Shown: positions 30,464 to 46,404, counted from the first letter of the stretch. The stretch: DNA of 64,000 nt from Papaver somniferum (GCF_003573695.1 NC_039358.1:195524418-195588417), one strand, 5' to 3'. Notes: generated from the sequence alone by a model not told the origin. Numbers and translations: made by a program.

Positions 30464-33400
30464 AGAGCAAGAAGAACTAATCCAAATCCTAACAAATTTC
30501 ATCTATCTTGAATCAAATAGAAAGACAAAGCCAACACAAAAAGAAAGAGTTCATAAAAATGTTGAATTTTATATATGTTAACTAAAAAAAGTCTACACAT
30601 TTCTTTATAAGTCGGAATTTGATTTATGAGACTAAATTTTAAACTAGATAAACTCATCTTTAACAGAAAAAGTTTGAAAAATGTTTTGTAATTACAATTA
30701 ATATGTTCTAAGGCAATACGCCTAGTAAAAATTGCATTTCTATGTACGTTGATTCAAGAAAATATGAAGGAAGTCAAATTTTAGAATAGAAGAAGGATGA
30801 AAGACCATACAGAACTAATCCAAATCCTAACAAATATCATCTATCTTGAATCAAATAAAAATACAAAGCCAAGACAAAAATAAAGAGTTCATAAAAATGT
30901 TGAATTTAATATACGTTAACTCAAAAAAGTCTACACACTTCGTTATAAGTCGGAAATTGATTTCTGAGACTAAATTGTAAACTAGATAAACTCATCTTTA
31001 ACTGAAAAAGTTTCAAAAATGTATTGTAATCACAAATAATATGTTCTAAGGCATTACGTCTAGTGAAAATTGCATTTCTATGTACGTTGATTCAAGAAAA
31101 TATGAAGGAAGTCAAATTTAACAATAGAAGAAGGATAAAAGCCTAGGCAGAACTAATCCAAATTCCAACAAGTTTCATCTATTTGAATCAAATTGAAAGA
31201 CAAAGCCAACACAAAAAGAAAGAGTTCATAAAAATGTTGAATTTAATATACTTTAACTCAAAAAAGTCTACTCACTTCGTTATAAGTCAGAAATTGATTT
31301 CTGAGACTAAATTGTAAAGTAGACAAACTCATCTTTAACAAAAAAAGTTTGAAAAATGTATTTTAATCACAAATTATATGTTCTAAGGTATTACGTCTAG
31401 TAAAAATTGCATTTCTATGTACGTTAATTCAAGAAAATATGTAGGAAGCCAAATTTCACAATAGAAGAAGGATGAAAGACCAAGAAAAACTAATCCAAAT
31501 CCTAACAAATTTCATCTATCTTTAATCAAATAGAAAGACAAAGGCAACACAAAGAGAAAGAGTTCATAAAAATGTTGAATTTTATATACGTTAACTCAAA
31601 AAAGTCTACACACATCGTCATACATCTGAAATTGATTTCTGAGACTAAATTGTAAACCAGATAAACTCATCTTTAACAGAAAAAGTTAGAAAAATGTATT
31701 GTAATCACAAATAATATGTTCTAAGGCATTACGTCTAGTGAAAATTGCATTTCTATGTACGTTGATTCAAGAAAATATGAAGGAAGTCAAATTTAACAAT
31801 AGAAGAAGGATAAAAGCCCAGGCAGCACTAATCCAAATTCCAACAAATTTCATCTATTTGAATCAAATTGAAAGACAAAGCCAACCCAAAAAGAAAGAGT
31901 TCATAAAACTGTTGAACTTAATATACGTTAACTCAAAAAAGTCTACATATTTCGTTATAAGTCGGAAATTGATTTCTGAGACTAAATTGTAAACTAGACA
32001 AACTCATCTTTAACAGAAAAAGTTTGAAAAAAGTATTTTAATCACAAATTATATGTTCTGAGGTATTACGTCTAGTAAAAATTGCATTTCTATGTACGTT
32101 AATTCAAGAAAATATGAAGGAAGTCAAATTTCACAATAGAAGAAGGATGAAAGACAATGCAGAACTAATCCAAATCCTAAAAAAATTTCATCTATCTTGA
32201 ATCAAATAGAAAGACAAAGCTAACACAAAAAGAAAGAGTTCATAAAAATGTTGAATCTTATATACGTTAACTCAAAAAAGTCTACACACTTCGTTATAAG
32301 TCGGAAATTGATTTCTGAGACTAAATTGAAAACTAGATAAACTCTTCTTTAACAGAAAAAGTTTGAAAAATGTATTTTAATCACCAATTATATGTTCTAA
32401 GGTATTACGTCTAGTAAAAATTGCATCTCTATGTACGTTAATTCAAGAAAATATGAAGGAAGCCAAATTTCACAATAGAAGAAGGATGAAAGACAATGCA
32501 GAACTAATCCAAATCCTAACAAATTTCATCTATCTTGAATCAAATAGAAAGATAAAGGCAACACAAAAAGAAAGAGTTCATAAAAATGTTGAATTTTATA
32601 TACGTTAACTCAAAAAAGTCTATACACTTCGTTATAAGTCTGAAATTGATTTCTGATACTAAATTGTAAATTAGATAAACTCATCTTTAACTGAAAAAGT
32701 TTGAAAATTTTATTTTAATCATAAATAATATGTTCTAAGGCATTACGTCTAGTAAAAATTGCATTTCTATGTACGTTGGTTCAAGAAAATATGTAGGAAG
32801 TCAAATTTCACAATAGAAGAAGGATGAAAAACAATGCAGAACTAATCCAAATCCTAAAAAAATTTCATCTATCTTGAATCAAATAGAAAGACAAAGCTAA
32901 CACAAAAAGAAAGAGTTCATAAAAATGTTGAATCTTATATACGTTAACTCAAAAAAGTCTACACACTTCGTTATAAGTCGGAAATTGATTTCTGAGACTA
33001 AATTGCAAACTAGACAAACTCATCTTTAACAGAAAAAGTTTGAAAAATGTATTTTAATCACAATTTATATGTTCTAAGGTATTACGTCTAGTAAAAATTG
33101 CATTTCTATGTACGTTGATTCAAGAAAATATGAAGGAAGCCAAATTTCACAATAGAAGAAGGATAAAAGACCAGCCAAAACTAATCCAAATTGTAACAAA
33201 TTTCATCTATTTGAATCAAATTGAAAGACAAAGTCAATACAAAAATAAAGAGTTCGTAAAAATGTTGAATTTAATGTACGTTAACTCAAAAAAGTCTACA
33301 CACTTCGTTATAAGTCAGAAATTGATTTCGGAGACTAAATTGTAAACTAAATAAACTCATCTTTAACAAAAAAAAGTTTGAAAAATGTATTGTAATTACT

Positions 33401-34384
33401 ATTAATATGTTCTAAGGCAATACGTCAGTAAAAATTGCATTTCTATGTACGTTGATTCAAGAAAATATGAAGGAAGTCAAATTTCACAATAGAAGAAGGA
33501 TGAAAGACCAAGAAGAACTTATCCAAATCCTAACAAATTTCATCTATCTTGAATCAAATATAAAGACAAAGCTAACACAAAAAGAAAGAGTTCATAAAAA
33601 TGTTGAATCTTATATTCGTTAACTCAAAAAAGTCTACACTCTTCGTTGTAAGTCGGAAATTGATTTCTGAGACTAAATTGTAAACTAGATAAACTCATCT
33701 TTAACAAAAAAAAGTTTGAAAAATGTATTGTAATTACAATTAATATGTTCTAAGGCAATACGTCTAGTAAAAATTGCATTTCTATGTACGTTGATTCAAG
33801 AAAATATGAAGGAAGTCAAATTTCACAATTGAAGAAGGATAAAAGCCCAGGCAGAACTAATCCAAATTCCAACAAATTTCATCTATTTGAATCAAATTGA
33901 AAGACAAAGCCAACACAAAAAGAAAGAGTTCATAAAAATGTTGAATTTAATATACTTTAACTCAAAAAAGTCTACTGACTTCGTTATAAGTCAGAAATTG
34001 ATTTCTGAGACTAAATTGTAAAGTAGACAAACTCATTTTTAACAAAAAAAGTTTGAAAAAAGTATTTTAATCACAAATTATATGTTCTAAGGTATTACGT
34101 CTAGTAAAAATTTCATATCTATGTACGTTAATTCAAGAAAATATGTAGGAAGCCAAATTTCACAATAGAAGAAGGATGAAATACCAAGAAGAACTAATCC
34201 AAATCCTAACAAATTTAATCTATTCTGAATCAAATAGAAAGACAAAGGCAACACAAAAAGAAACAGTTCATAAAAATGTTGAATTTTATATACGTTAACT
34301 CAAAAAAGTCTACACACATCGTCATACATCTGAAATTGATTTCTGAGACTAAATTGTAAACTAGATAAACTCATCTTTAACAGA

Positions 34385-37300
34385 AAAAGATTGAAAAATG
34401 TATTGTAATCACAAATAATATGTTCTAAGGCATTACGTCTAGTGAAAATTACATTTCTATGTACGTTGATTCAAGAAAATATGAAGGAAGTCAAATTTAA
34501 CAATAGAAGAAGGATAAAAGCACAGGCAACACTAATCAAAATTCCAACAAATTTCATCTATTTGAATCAAATTGAAAGACAAAGCCAACACAAAAAGAAA
34601 GAGTTCATAAAACTGTTGAATTTATGATACGTTAACTCAAAAAAGTCTACACATTACGTTATAAGTCGGAAATTGATTTCTGTGACTAAATTGTAAACTA
34701 GACAAACTCATCTTTAACAGTAAAAGTTTGAAAAATGTATTTTAATCACAAATTATATGTTTTGAGGTATTACGTCTAGTAAAAATTGCATTTCTATGTA
34801 CGTTAATTCAAGAAAATATGAAGGAAGCCAAATTTCACAATAGAAGAAGGATGAAAGACCAGCCAGAACTAATCCAAATTGTAACAAATTTCATATATTT
34901 GAATCAAATTGAAAGACAAAGCCGGTACAAAAATCAAGAGTTCATAAAAATGTTGAATTTAATATACGTTAACTCAAAAAAGTCTACACAATTCGTTATA
35001 ATTCAGAAATTGATTTCTGAGACTAAATTGTAAACTAGATAAACTCATCTTTAACAAAAAAAAGTTTGAAAAATGTATTGTAATCACAATTAATATGTTC
35101 TAAGGCAATACGTCTAGTAAAAATTGCATTTCTATGTACGTTGATTCAAGAAAATATGAATGAAGTCAAATTTCACAATTGAAGAAGGATGAAATACCAA
35201 GAAGAACTAACCCAAATCCTAACAAATTTCATCTATCTTGAATCAAATAGAAAGATAAAGGCAACACAAAAAGAAAGAGTTCATAAAAATGTTGAATTTT
35301 ATATAGGTTAACTAAAAAAAGTCTACACACTTCGTTATAAGTCTGAAATTGATTTCTGATACTAAACTGTAAACTAGATAAACTCATCTTTAACAGAAAA
35401 AGATTGAAAAATATATTGTAATCACAAATAATATGTTCTAAGGCATTACGTCTAGTGAAAATTGCATTTCTATGTACGTTGATTCAAGAAAATATGAAGG
35501 AAGTCAAATTTAACAATAGAAGAAGGATAAAAGCACAGGCAACACTAATCCAAATTCCAACAAATTTCATCTATTTGAATCAAATTGAAAGACAAAGCCA
35601 ACACAAAAAGAAAGAGTTCATAAAACTGTTGAATTTATGATACGTTAACTCAAAAAAGTCTACACATTACGTTATAAGTCGGAAATTAATTTCTGTGACT
35701 AAATTGTAAACTAGACAAACTCATCTTTAACAGTAAAAGTTTGAAAAATGTATTTTAATCACAAATTATATGTTTTGAGGTATTACGTCTAGTAAAAATT
35801 GCATTTCTATGTACGTTAATTCAAGAAAATATGAAGGAAGCCAAATTTCACAATAGAAGAAGGATGAAAGACAATGCAGAACTAATCCAAATCCTAAAAC
35901 AATTTCATCTATCTTGAATCAAATAGAAAGACAAAGCTAACACAAAAAGAAAGAGTTCATAAAAATGTTGAATCTTATATACATTAACTCAAAAAAGTCT
36001 ACACACTTCGTTATAAGTCGGAAACTGATTTATGAGACTAAATTGCAAACTAGACAAACTCATCTTTAACAGAAAAAGTTTGAAAAATGTATTTTAATCA
36101 CAAATTATATGTTCTAAGGTATTACGTCTGGTAAAAATTGCATTTCTATGTACGTTAATTCAAGAAAATATGAAGGAAGCAGAATTTCACAATAGAAGAA
36201 GGATGAAAGACCAGCCAGAACTAATCCAAATTGTAACAAATTTCATCTATTTGAATCAAATTGAAAGAAAAAACCAATACAAAAATAAAGAGTTCATAAA
36301 AATGTTGAAATTTTTATACGTTATCTCAAAAAAGTCTACACTCTTTGTTATAAGTCGGAAGTTGATTTCTGAGACTAGATTGTAAACAAGATAAACTCAT
36401 CTTTAATAGAAAAAGTTTTAAAATGTATTGTAATCACAATAAATATCTTCTAAGTAATTACGTCTACTAAAAATTGCATTTCTGTGTACGTTGATTCAAG
36501 AAAATATGAAGGAAGCCAAATTTCACAATAGAAGAAGGATAAAAGACCAGCCAAAACTAATCCAAATTGTAACAAATTTCATCTATTTGAATCAAATTGA
36601 AAGACAAAGTCAATACAAAAATAAAGAGTTCGTAAAAATGTTGAATTTAATGTACGTTAACTCAAAAAAGTCTACACACTTCGTTATAAGTCAGAAACTG
36701 ATTTCGGAGACTAAATTGTAAACTAGATAAACTCATCTTTAACAAAAAAAAGTTTGAAAAATGTATTGTAATTACTATTAATATGTTCTAAGGCAATACG
36801 TCTAGTAAAAATTGCATTTCTATGTACGTTGATTCAAGAAAATATGAAGGAAGTCAAATTTTCAATAGAAGAAGGACGAAAGACCATGCAGAACTAATCC
36901 ACATCCTAACAAATTTCATCTATCTTGAATCAAATAGATAGACAAAGCCAACACAAAAAGAAAGAGTTCATAAAAATGTTGAATTTTATATACATTAACT
37001 CATAAAAGTCTACACACTTCGTTATAAGTCGGAAATTGATTTCTGAGACTAAATTGTAAAGTAGACAAACTCATGTTTAACAAAAAAAGTTTGAAAAATG
37101 TATTTTAATCACAAATTATATGTTCTAAGGTATTACGTCTAGTAAAAATTGCATTTCTATGTACGTTAATTCAAGAAAATATGTAGGAAGCCAAATTTCA
37201 CAATAGAAGAAGGATGAAAGACCATGAAGAACTAATCCAAATCCTAACAAATTTCATCTATCTTGAATCAAATAGAAAGACAAAGGCAACACAAAAAGAA

Positions 37301-40300
37301 AGAGTTCATAAAAATGTTGAATTTTATATACGTTAATTCAAAAAAGTCTACACACATCGTTATACATCTGAAACTGATTTCTGAGACTAAATTGTAAACT
37401 AGATAAACTCAACTTTAACAGAAAAAGTTTGAAAATGTATTGTAATCACAATTAATATGTTTTAATGCAATACGTCTAGTAAAGATTGCATTTCTATGTA
37501 CGTTGATTCAAGAAAATATGAAGGAAGTCAAATTTCACAATAGAAGAAGGATGAAAGACCAAGAAGAACTAATCCAAATCCTAACAAATTTCATCTATCT
37601 TGAATCAAATAGAAAGACAAAGGCAACACAAAAAGAAAGAGTTCATAAAAATGTTGAATTTTATATACGTTAACTCCAAAAAGTCTACACAAATCGTTAT
37701 ACATTTGAAATTGATTTCTGAGACTAAATTGTAAACTAGATAAACTCATTTTTAAGAGAAAAAGTTTGAAAAATGTATTGTAATCAGAAATAATATGTTC
37801 TAAGGAATTACGTCTAGTGAAAATTGCATTTCTATGTACGTTGATTCAAGAAAATATGAAGCAAGTCAAATTTAACAATAGAAGAAGGATAAAAGCCCAG
37901 GCAGCACTAATCCAAATTCCAACAAATTTCATCTATTTGAATCAAATTGAAAGACAAAGTCAACACAAAAAGAAAGAGTTCATAAACTGTTGAATTTAAT
38001 ATACGTCAACTCAAAAAAGTCTACACATTTCGTTATAAGTCGGAAATTGATTTCTGAGACTAAATTGTACACTAGACAAATTCATCTTTAACAGAAAAAG
38101 TTTGAAAAATGTATTTTAATCACAAATTATATGTTCTGAGGTATTACGTCTAGTAAAAATTGCATTTCTATGTACGTTAATTCAAGAAATATGAAGGAAG
38201 TCAAATTTAACAATAGAAGATGGATAAAAGCCCAGGTAGCACTAATCCAAATTCCAACAAATTTCATCTATTTGAATCAAACTGAAAGACAAAGTCAACA
38301 CAAAAACAAAGAGTTCATAAACTGTTGAATTTAATATACGTCAACTCAAAAAAGTCTACACATTTCGTTATAAGTCGGAAATTGATTTCTGAGACTAAAT
38401 TGTAAACTAGATAAACTCATCTTTAACAGAAAAAGATTGAAAAATGTATTGTAATCACAAATAATATGTTCTGAGGCATTACGTCTAGTGAAAATTGCAT
38501 TTCTATGTACGTTGATTCAAGAAAATATGAAGGAAGTCAAATTTAACAATAGAAGAAGGATAAAAGCACAGGCAACACTAATCCAAATTCCAACAAATTT
38601 CATCTATTTGAATCAAATTGAAAGACAAAGCCAACACAAAAAGAAAGAGTTCATAAAACTGTTGAATTTATGATACGTTAACTCAAAAAAGTCTACACAT
38701 TACGTTATAAGTCGGAAATTGATTTCTGTGACTAAATTGTAAACTAGACAAACTCATCTTTAACAGTAAAAGTTTGAAAAATGTATTTTAATCACAAATT
38801 ATATGTTTTGAGGTATTACGTCTAGTAAAAATTGCATTTCTATGTACGTTAATTCAAGAAAATATGATGGAAGCCAAATTTCACAATAGAAGAAGGATGA
38901 AAGACCAGCCAGAACTAATCCAAATTGTAACAAATTTCATATATTTGAATCAAATTGAAAGACAAAGCCGGTACAAAAATCAAGAGTTCATAAAAATGTT
39001 GAATTTAATATACGTTAACTCAAAAAAGTCTACACAATTCGTTATAATTCAGAAATTGATTTCTGAGACTAAATTGTAAACTAGATAAACTCATCTTTAA
39101 CAAAAAAAAGTTTGAAAAATGTATTGTAATCACAATTAATATGTTCTAAGGCAATACGTCTAGTAAAAATTGCATTTCTATGTACGTTGATTCAAGAAAA
39201 TATGAAGGAAGTCAAATTTCACAATTGAAGAAGGATGAAATACCAAGAAGAACTAACCCAAATCCTAACAAATTTCATCTATCTTGAATCAAATAGAAAG
39301 ATAAAGGCAACACAAAAAGAAAGAGTTCATAAAAATGTTGAATTTTATATAGGTTAACTAAAAAAAGTCTACACACTTCGTTATAAGTCTGAAATTGATT
39401 TCTGATACTAAACTGTAAACTAGATAAACTCATCTTTAACAGAAAAAGATTGAAAAATGTATTGTAATCACAAATAATATGTTCTAAGGCATTACGTCTA
39501 GTGAAAATTGCATTTCTATGTACGTTGATTCAAGAAAATATGAAGGAAGTCAAATTTAACAATAGAAGAAGGATAAAAGCACAGGCAACACTAATCCAAA
39601 TTCCAACAAATTTCATCTATTTGAATCAAATTGAAAGACAAAGCCAACACAAAAAGAAAGAGTTCATAAAACTGTTGAATTTATGATACGTTAACTCAAA
39701 AAAGTCTACACATTACGTTATAAGTCGGAAATTGATTTCTGTGACTAAATTGTAAACTAGACAAACTCATCTTTAACAGTAAAAGTTTGAAAAATGTATT
39801 TTAATCACAAATTATATGTTTTGAGGTATTACGTCTAGTAAAAATTGCATTTCTATGTACGTTAATTCAAGAAAATATGAAGGAAGCTAAATTTCACAAT
39901 ATAAGAAGGATGAAAGACAATGCAGAACTAATCCAAATCCTAAAACAATTTCATCTATCTTGAATCAAATAGAAAGACAAAGCTAACACAAAAAGAAAGA
40001 GTTCATAAAAATGTTGAATCTTATATACATTAACTCAAAAAAGTCTACACACTTCGTTATAAGTCGGAAACTGATTTATGAGACTAAATTGCAAACTAGA
40101 CAAACTCATCTTTAACAGAAAAAGTTTGAAAAATGTATTTTAATCACAAATTATATGTTCTAAGGTATTACGTCTAGTAAAAATTGCATTTCTATGTACG
40201 TTAATTCAAGAAAATATGAAGGAAGCAGAATTTCACAATAGAAGAAGGATGAAAGACCAGCCAGAACTAATCCAAATTGTAACAAATTTCATCTATTTGA

Positions 40301-41791
40301 ATCAAATTGAAAGAAAAAACCAATACAAAAATAAAGAGTTCATAAAAATGTTGAAATTTTTATACGTTAACTCAAAAAAGTCTACACTCTTTGTTATAAG
40401 TCGGAAGTTGATTTCTGAGACTAGATTGTAAACAAGATAAACTCATCTTTAATAGAAAAAGTTTTAAAATGTATTGTAATCACAATAAATATCTTCTAAG
40501 TAATTACGTCTACTAAAAATTGCATTTCTGTGTACGTTGATTCAAGAAAATATGAAGGAAGCCAAATTTCACAATAGAAGAAGGATAAAAGACCAGCCAA
40601 AACTAATCCAAATTGTAACAAATTTCATCTATTTGAATCAAATTGAAAGACAAAGTCAATACAAAAATAAAGAGTTCGTAAAAATGTTGAATTTAATGTA
40701 CGTTAACTCAAAAAAGTCTACACACTTCGTTATAAGTCAGAAACTGATTTCGGAGACTAAATTGTAAACTAGATAAACTCATCTTTAACAAAAAAAAGTT
40801 TGAAAAATGTATTGTAATTACTATTAATATGTTCTAAGGCAATACGTCTAGTAAAAATTGCATTTCTATGTACGTTGATTCAAGAAAATATGAAGGAAGT
40901 CAAATTTTCAATAGAAGAAGGACGAAAGACCATGCAGAACTAATCCACATCCTAACAAATTTCATCTATCTTGAATCAAATAGATAGACAAAGCCAACAC
41001 AAAAAGAAAGAGTTCATAAAAATGTTGAATTTTATATACATTAACTCAAAAAAGTCTACACACTTCGTTATAAGTCGGAAATTGATTTCTGAGACTAAAT
41101 TGTAAAGTAGACAAACTCATGTTTAACAAAAAAAGTTTGAAAAATGTATTTTAATCACAAATTATATGTTCTAAGGTATTACGTCTAGTAAAAATTGCAT
41201 TTCTATGTACGTTAATTCAAGAAAATATGTAGGAAGCCAAATTTCACAATAGAAGAAGGATGAAAGACCATGAAGAACTAATCCAAATCCTAACAAATTT
41301 CATCTATCTTGAATCAAATAGAAAGACAAAGGCAACACAAAAAGAAAGAGTTCATAAAAATGTTGAATTTTATATACGTTAATTCAAAAAAGTCTACACA
41401 CATCGTTATACATCTGAAACTGATTTCTGAGACTAAATTGTAAACTAGATAAACTCAACTTTAACAGAAAAAGTTTGAAAATGTATTGTATTCACAATTA
41501 ATATGTTTTAATGCAATACGTCTAGTAAAGATTGCATTTCTATGTACGTTGATTCAAGAAAATATGAAGGAAGTCAAATTTCACAATAGAAGAAGGATGA
41601 AAGACCAAGAAGAACTAATCCAAATCCTAACAAATTTCATCTATCTTGAATCAAATAGAAAGACAAAGGCAACACAAAAAGAAAGAGTTCATAAAAATGT
41701 TGAATTTTATATACGTTAACTCAAAAAAGTCTACACAAATCGTTATACATTTGAAATTGATTTCTGAGACTAAATTGTAAACTAGATAAAC
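34385..41791 (+). repeat. Largest higher-order duplication: 3.36 kb repeated at offset 4,046 bp
   Basis: Copy 1 is about 34,385-37,745 and copy 2 about 38,431-41,791, ten monomers each, separated by two unrelated-order monomers. The offset is exactly 4,046 at both ends (34,442 to 38,488; 37,441 to 41,487), so I see no net indels. I noticed only about a dozen substitutions, for example 'cgtctggtaaaa' against 'cgtctagtaaaa' and 'ttatctcaaaa' against 'ttaactcaaaa'. Inside each copy, monomers at 34,390 and 35,400 (offset 1,013, three monomers) are also near-identical, which suggests nested rounds of duplication. Confidence 0.88.
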
Positions 41792-44175
41792 TCATCTTTA
41801 ACAAAAAAAAGTTTGAAAAATGTATTGTAATTACAATTAATATGTTCTAAGGCAATACGTCTAGTAAAAATTGCATTTCTATGTACGTTGATTCAAGAAA
41901 ATATGAAGGAAGTCAAATTTCACAATTGAAGAAGGATAAAACCCCAGGCAGAACTAATCCAAATTCCAACAAATTTCATCTATTTGAATCAAATTGAAAG
42001 ACAAAGCCAACACAAAAAGAAAAAGTTCATAAAAATGTTGAATTTAATATAGTTTATCTCAAAAAAGTCTAATCACTTCGTTATAAGTCGGAAATTGATT
42101 TCTGAGACTAAATTGTAAAGTAGACAAACTCATCTTTAACAAAAAAAAGTTTGAAAAATGTATTGTAATTACTATTAATATGTTCTAAGGCAATACGTCT
42201 AGTAAAAATTGCATTTCTATGTACGTTAATTCAAGAAAATATGAAGGAAGTCAAATTTCACAATTGAAGAAGGACAAAATCCCAGGCAGAACTAATCCAA
42301 ATTCCAACAAATTTCATCTATCTGAATCAAATTGAAAGACAAAGCCAACACAAAAAGAAAGAGTTCATAAAAATGTTGAATTTAATATAGTTTAACTCAA
42401 AAAAGTCTAATCACTTCGTTATAAGTCGGAAATTGATTTCTGAGACTAAATTGTAAAGTAGACAAACTCATCTTTAACAAAAAAAGTTTGAAAAATGTAT
42501 TTTAATCACAAATTATATGTTCTAAGGTATTACGTCTAGTAAAAATTGCATTTCTATGTTCGTTAATTCAAGAAAATATGTAGGAAGCCAAATTTCACAA
42601 TAGAAGAAGGATGAAAGACCATGAAGAACTAATCCAAATCCTAACAAATTTCATCTATCTTGAACCAAATAGAAAGACAAAGGCAACACAAAAAGAAACA
42701 GTTCATAAAAATGTTGAATTTAATATACGTTAACTCAAAAAAGTCTACACACTTCGTTATAAGTCAGAAATTGATTTCTGAGACTAAATTATAAACTAGA
42801 TAAACTCATCTTTAACAAAAAAAAGTTTGAAAAATGTATTGTAATTACAATTAATATGTTCTAAGGCAATACGTCTAGTAAAAATTGCATTTCTATGTAC
42901 GTTGATTCAAGAAAATATGAAGGAAGTCAAATTTCACAATTGAAGAAGGATAAAACCCCAGGCAGAACTAATCCAAATTCCAACAAATTTCATCTATTTG
43001 AATCAAATTGAAAGACAAAGCCAACACAAAAAGAAAAAGTTCATTAAAATGTCGAATTTAATATACTTTAACTCAAAAAAGTCTAATCACTTCGTTGTAA
43101 GTCGGAAATTGATTTCTGAGACTAAATTGTAAAGTAGACAAACTCATCTTTAACAAAAAAAGTTTGAAAAATGTATTTTAATCACAAATTATATGTTCTA
43201 AGGTATTACGTCTAGTAAAAATTGCATTGCTATGTACGTTAATTCAAGAAAATATGTAGGAAGCCAAATTTCATAATAGAAGAATGATGAAAGATCAGCC
43301 AGAACTAATCCAAATTGTAACAAATTTCATCTATTTGAATCAAATTGAAAAACAAAGCCAATACAAAAATAAAGAGTTCATAAAAATGTTGAATTTAATA
43401 TACGTTAACTCAAAAAAGTCTACACACTACGTTATAAGTCAGAAATTGATTTCTGAGACTAAATTGTAAACTAGATAAACTCCTCTTTAACAAAAAAAAG
43501 TTTGATAAATGTATTGTAATTACAATTAATATATTCTAAGGCAATACGTCTAGTAAAAATTGCATTGCTATGTACGTTGATTCAAGAAAATATGAAGGAA
43601 GTCAAATTTCACAATAGAAGAAGGATTAAAGACCATGCAGAACTAATCCAAATCCTAACAAATTTCATCTATCTTGAACCAAATAGAAAGACAAAGGCAA
43701 CACAAAAAGAAAGAGTTCATAAAAATGTTGAATTTAATATACGTTAACTCAAAAAAGTCTACACACTTCGTTATAAGTCAGAAATTGATTTCTGAGACTA
43801 AATTATAAACTAGATAAACTCATCTTTAACAAAAAAAAGTTTGAAAAATGTATTGTAATTACAATTAATATGTTCTAAGGCAATAGGTCTAGTAAAAATT
43901 GCATTGCTATGTACGTTGATTCAAGAAAATATGAAGGAAGTCAAATTTCACAATAGAAGAAGGATAAAAGACCATGCAGAACTAATCCAAATCCTAACAA
44001 ATTTCATCTATCTTGAATCAAATAGAAAGACAAAGCCAACACAGAAAGAAAGAGTTCATAAAACTGTTGACTTTTATATACGTTAACTCAAAAGAGTCTA
44101 CACATTTCGTCATAAGTCAGAAATTGATTTCTGAGACTAAATTGTAAACTAGATAAACACATCTTTAACAGAAAA

Positions 44176-45527
44176 AGTTTGAAAAATGTATTGTAATTAC
44201 AATTAATATGTTCTAAGGCAATACGCTTAGTAAAAATTGCATTTCTATGTACGTTGATTCAAGAAAATATGAAGGAAGTCAAATTTCAGAATAGAAGAAG
44301 GATGAAAGACCATGCAGAACTAATCCAAATCCTAACAAAATTCATCTATCTTGAATCAAATAGAAAGACAAAGCCAACACAAAAAGAAAGAGTTCATAAA
44401 AATGTTGAATTTAATATACGTTAACTAAAAAAAGTCTACACACTTCGTTATAAGTCGGAAACTGATTTCTGAGACTAAATTGTAAACTAGAAAAACTCAT
44501 CTTTAACAGAAAATGTTTGAAAAATGTATTGTAATTACAATAAATATGTTCTAAGCCAATACGTCTAGTAAAAATTACATTTTTATGTACGTTGAATCAA
44601 GAAAATATGAAGGAAGTCAAATTTCACAATACAAGAAGGATGAAAGACCATGCAGAACTAATCCAAATCCTAACAAATTTCATATATCTTGAATCAAATA
44701 CAAATACAGAGCCAACACAAAAAGAAAGTGTTCATAAAAATGTTGAATTTTATATACGTTAACTCAAAAAAGTCTACACATTTCGTTATAAGTCGGAAAT
44801 TGATTTATGAGACTAAATTTTAAACTAGATAAACTCATCTTTAACAGAAAAAGGTTGAAAAATGTATTGTAATTACAATTAATATGTTCTAAGGCAATAC
44901 GCCTAGTAAAAATTGCATTTCTATATACGTTGATTCAAGAAAATATGAAAGAAGTCAAATTTCACAATAGAAGAAGGATGAAAGACCATTCAGAACTAAT
45001 CCAAATCCTAACAAAATTCATCTATCTTGAATCAAATAGAAAGACAAAGCCAACACAAAAAGAAAGAGTTCATAAAAATGTTGAATTTAATATACGTTAA
45101 CTAAAAAAAGTCTACACACTTCGTTATAAGTCGGAAATTGATTTCTGAGACTAAATTGTAAACTAGAAAAACTCATCTTTAACAGAAAATGTTTGAAAAA
45201 TGTATTGTAATTACAATAAATATGTTCTAAGCCAATACGTCTAGTAAAAATTACATTTTTATGTACGTTGAATCAAGAAAATATGAAGGAAGTCAAATTT
45301 CACAATACAAGAAGGATGAAAGACCATGCAGAACTAATCCAAATCCTAACAAATTTCATCTATCTTGAATCAAATACAAATACAGAGCCAACACAAAAAC
45401 AAAGTGTTCATAAAAATGTTGAATTTTATATACGTTAACTCAAAAAAGTCTACACATTTCGTTATAAGTCGGAAATTGATTTATGAGACTAAATTTTAAA
45501 CTAGATAAACTCATCTTTAACAGAAAA
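44176..45527 (+). repeat. Tandem duplication of a monomer pair (2 x 676 bp)
   Basis: The two-monomer unit 44,176-44,851 is followed directly by a near-copy at 44,852-45,527. Private markers are present in both: 'gttctaagccaatacg', 'aaaaattacatttttatg' and 'aatacaaatacagagcc'. This is the youngest-looking dimeric step in the array. Confidence 0.85.
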
Positions 45528-46404
45528 AGTTTGAAAAATGTATTGTAATTACAATTAATATGTTCTAAGGCAATACGCCTAGTAAAAATTGCATTTCTAT
45601 GTACGTTGATTCAAGAAAATATGAAGGAAGTCAAATTTCACAATAGAAGAAAGATGAAAGACCATGCAGAACTAATCCAAATCCTAACAAATTTCATCTA
45701 TCTTGAATCAAATAGAAAGGCAAAGCCACAATAAAAAGAAACTGTTCATAAAAATGTTGAATCTTATATACGTTAACTCAAAAAAGTCTACACACTTCGT
45801 TATAAGTCGGAAATTGATTTCTGAAACTAAATTGTAAACTAGATAAACTCAAATTTAACAGAAAAAGTTTGAAAAATGTATTGCAATTACAATTAATATG
45901 TTCTAAGGCAATACGCCTAGTAAAAGTTGCATTTCTATGTACATTGATTCAAGAAAATATGAAGGAAGTCAAATTTCATAATAGAAGAATGATGAAAGAC
46001 CATGCAGAACTAATCCAAATCCTAACAAATTTCATCTATCTTGAATCAGATAGAAAGACAAAGCCAACATAAAAAGAAAGAGTTCATAAAAATGTTGAAT
46101 CTTATATACGTTAACTCAAAAAAGTCTACACACTTTGTTATAAGTCGGAAATTGATTTCTGAGACTAAATTGTAAACTAGATAAACTCAAATTTAACAGA
46201 AAAAGTTTGAAAAATGTATTGTAATTACAATTAATATGTTCTAAGGCAATACGCCTAGTAAAAATTGCATTTCTATGTACGTTGATTCAAGAAAATATGA
46301 AGGAAGTCAAATTTCACAATAGAAGAAGGATGAAAGACCATGCGAACTAATCCAAATCCTAACAAATTTCATCTATCTTGAATCAGATAGAAACACAAAG
46401 CCAA

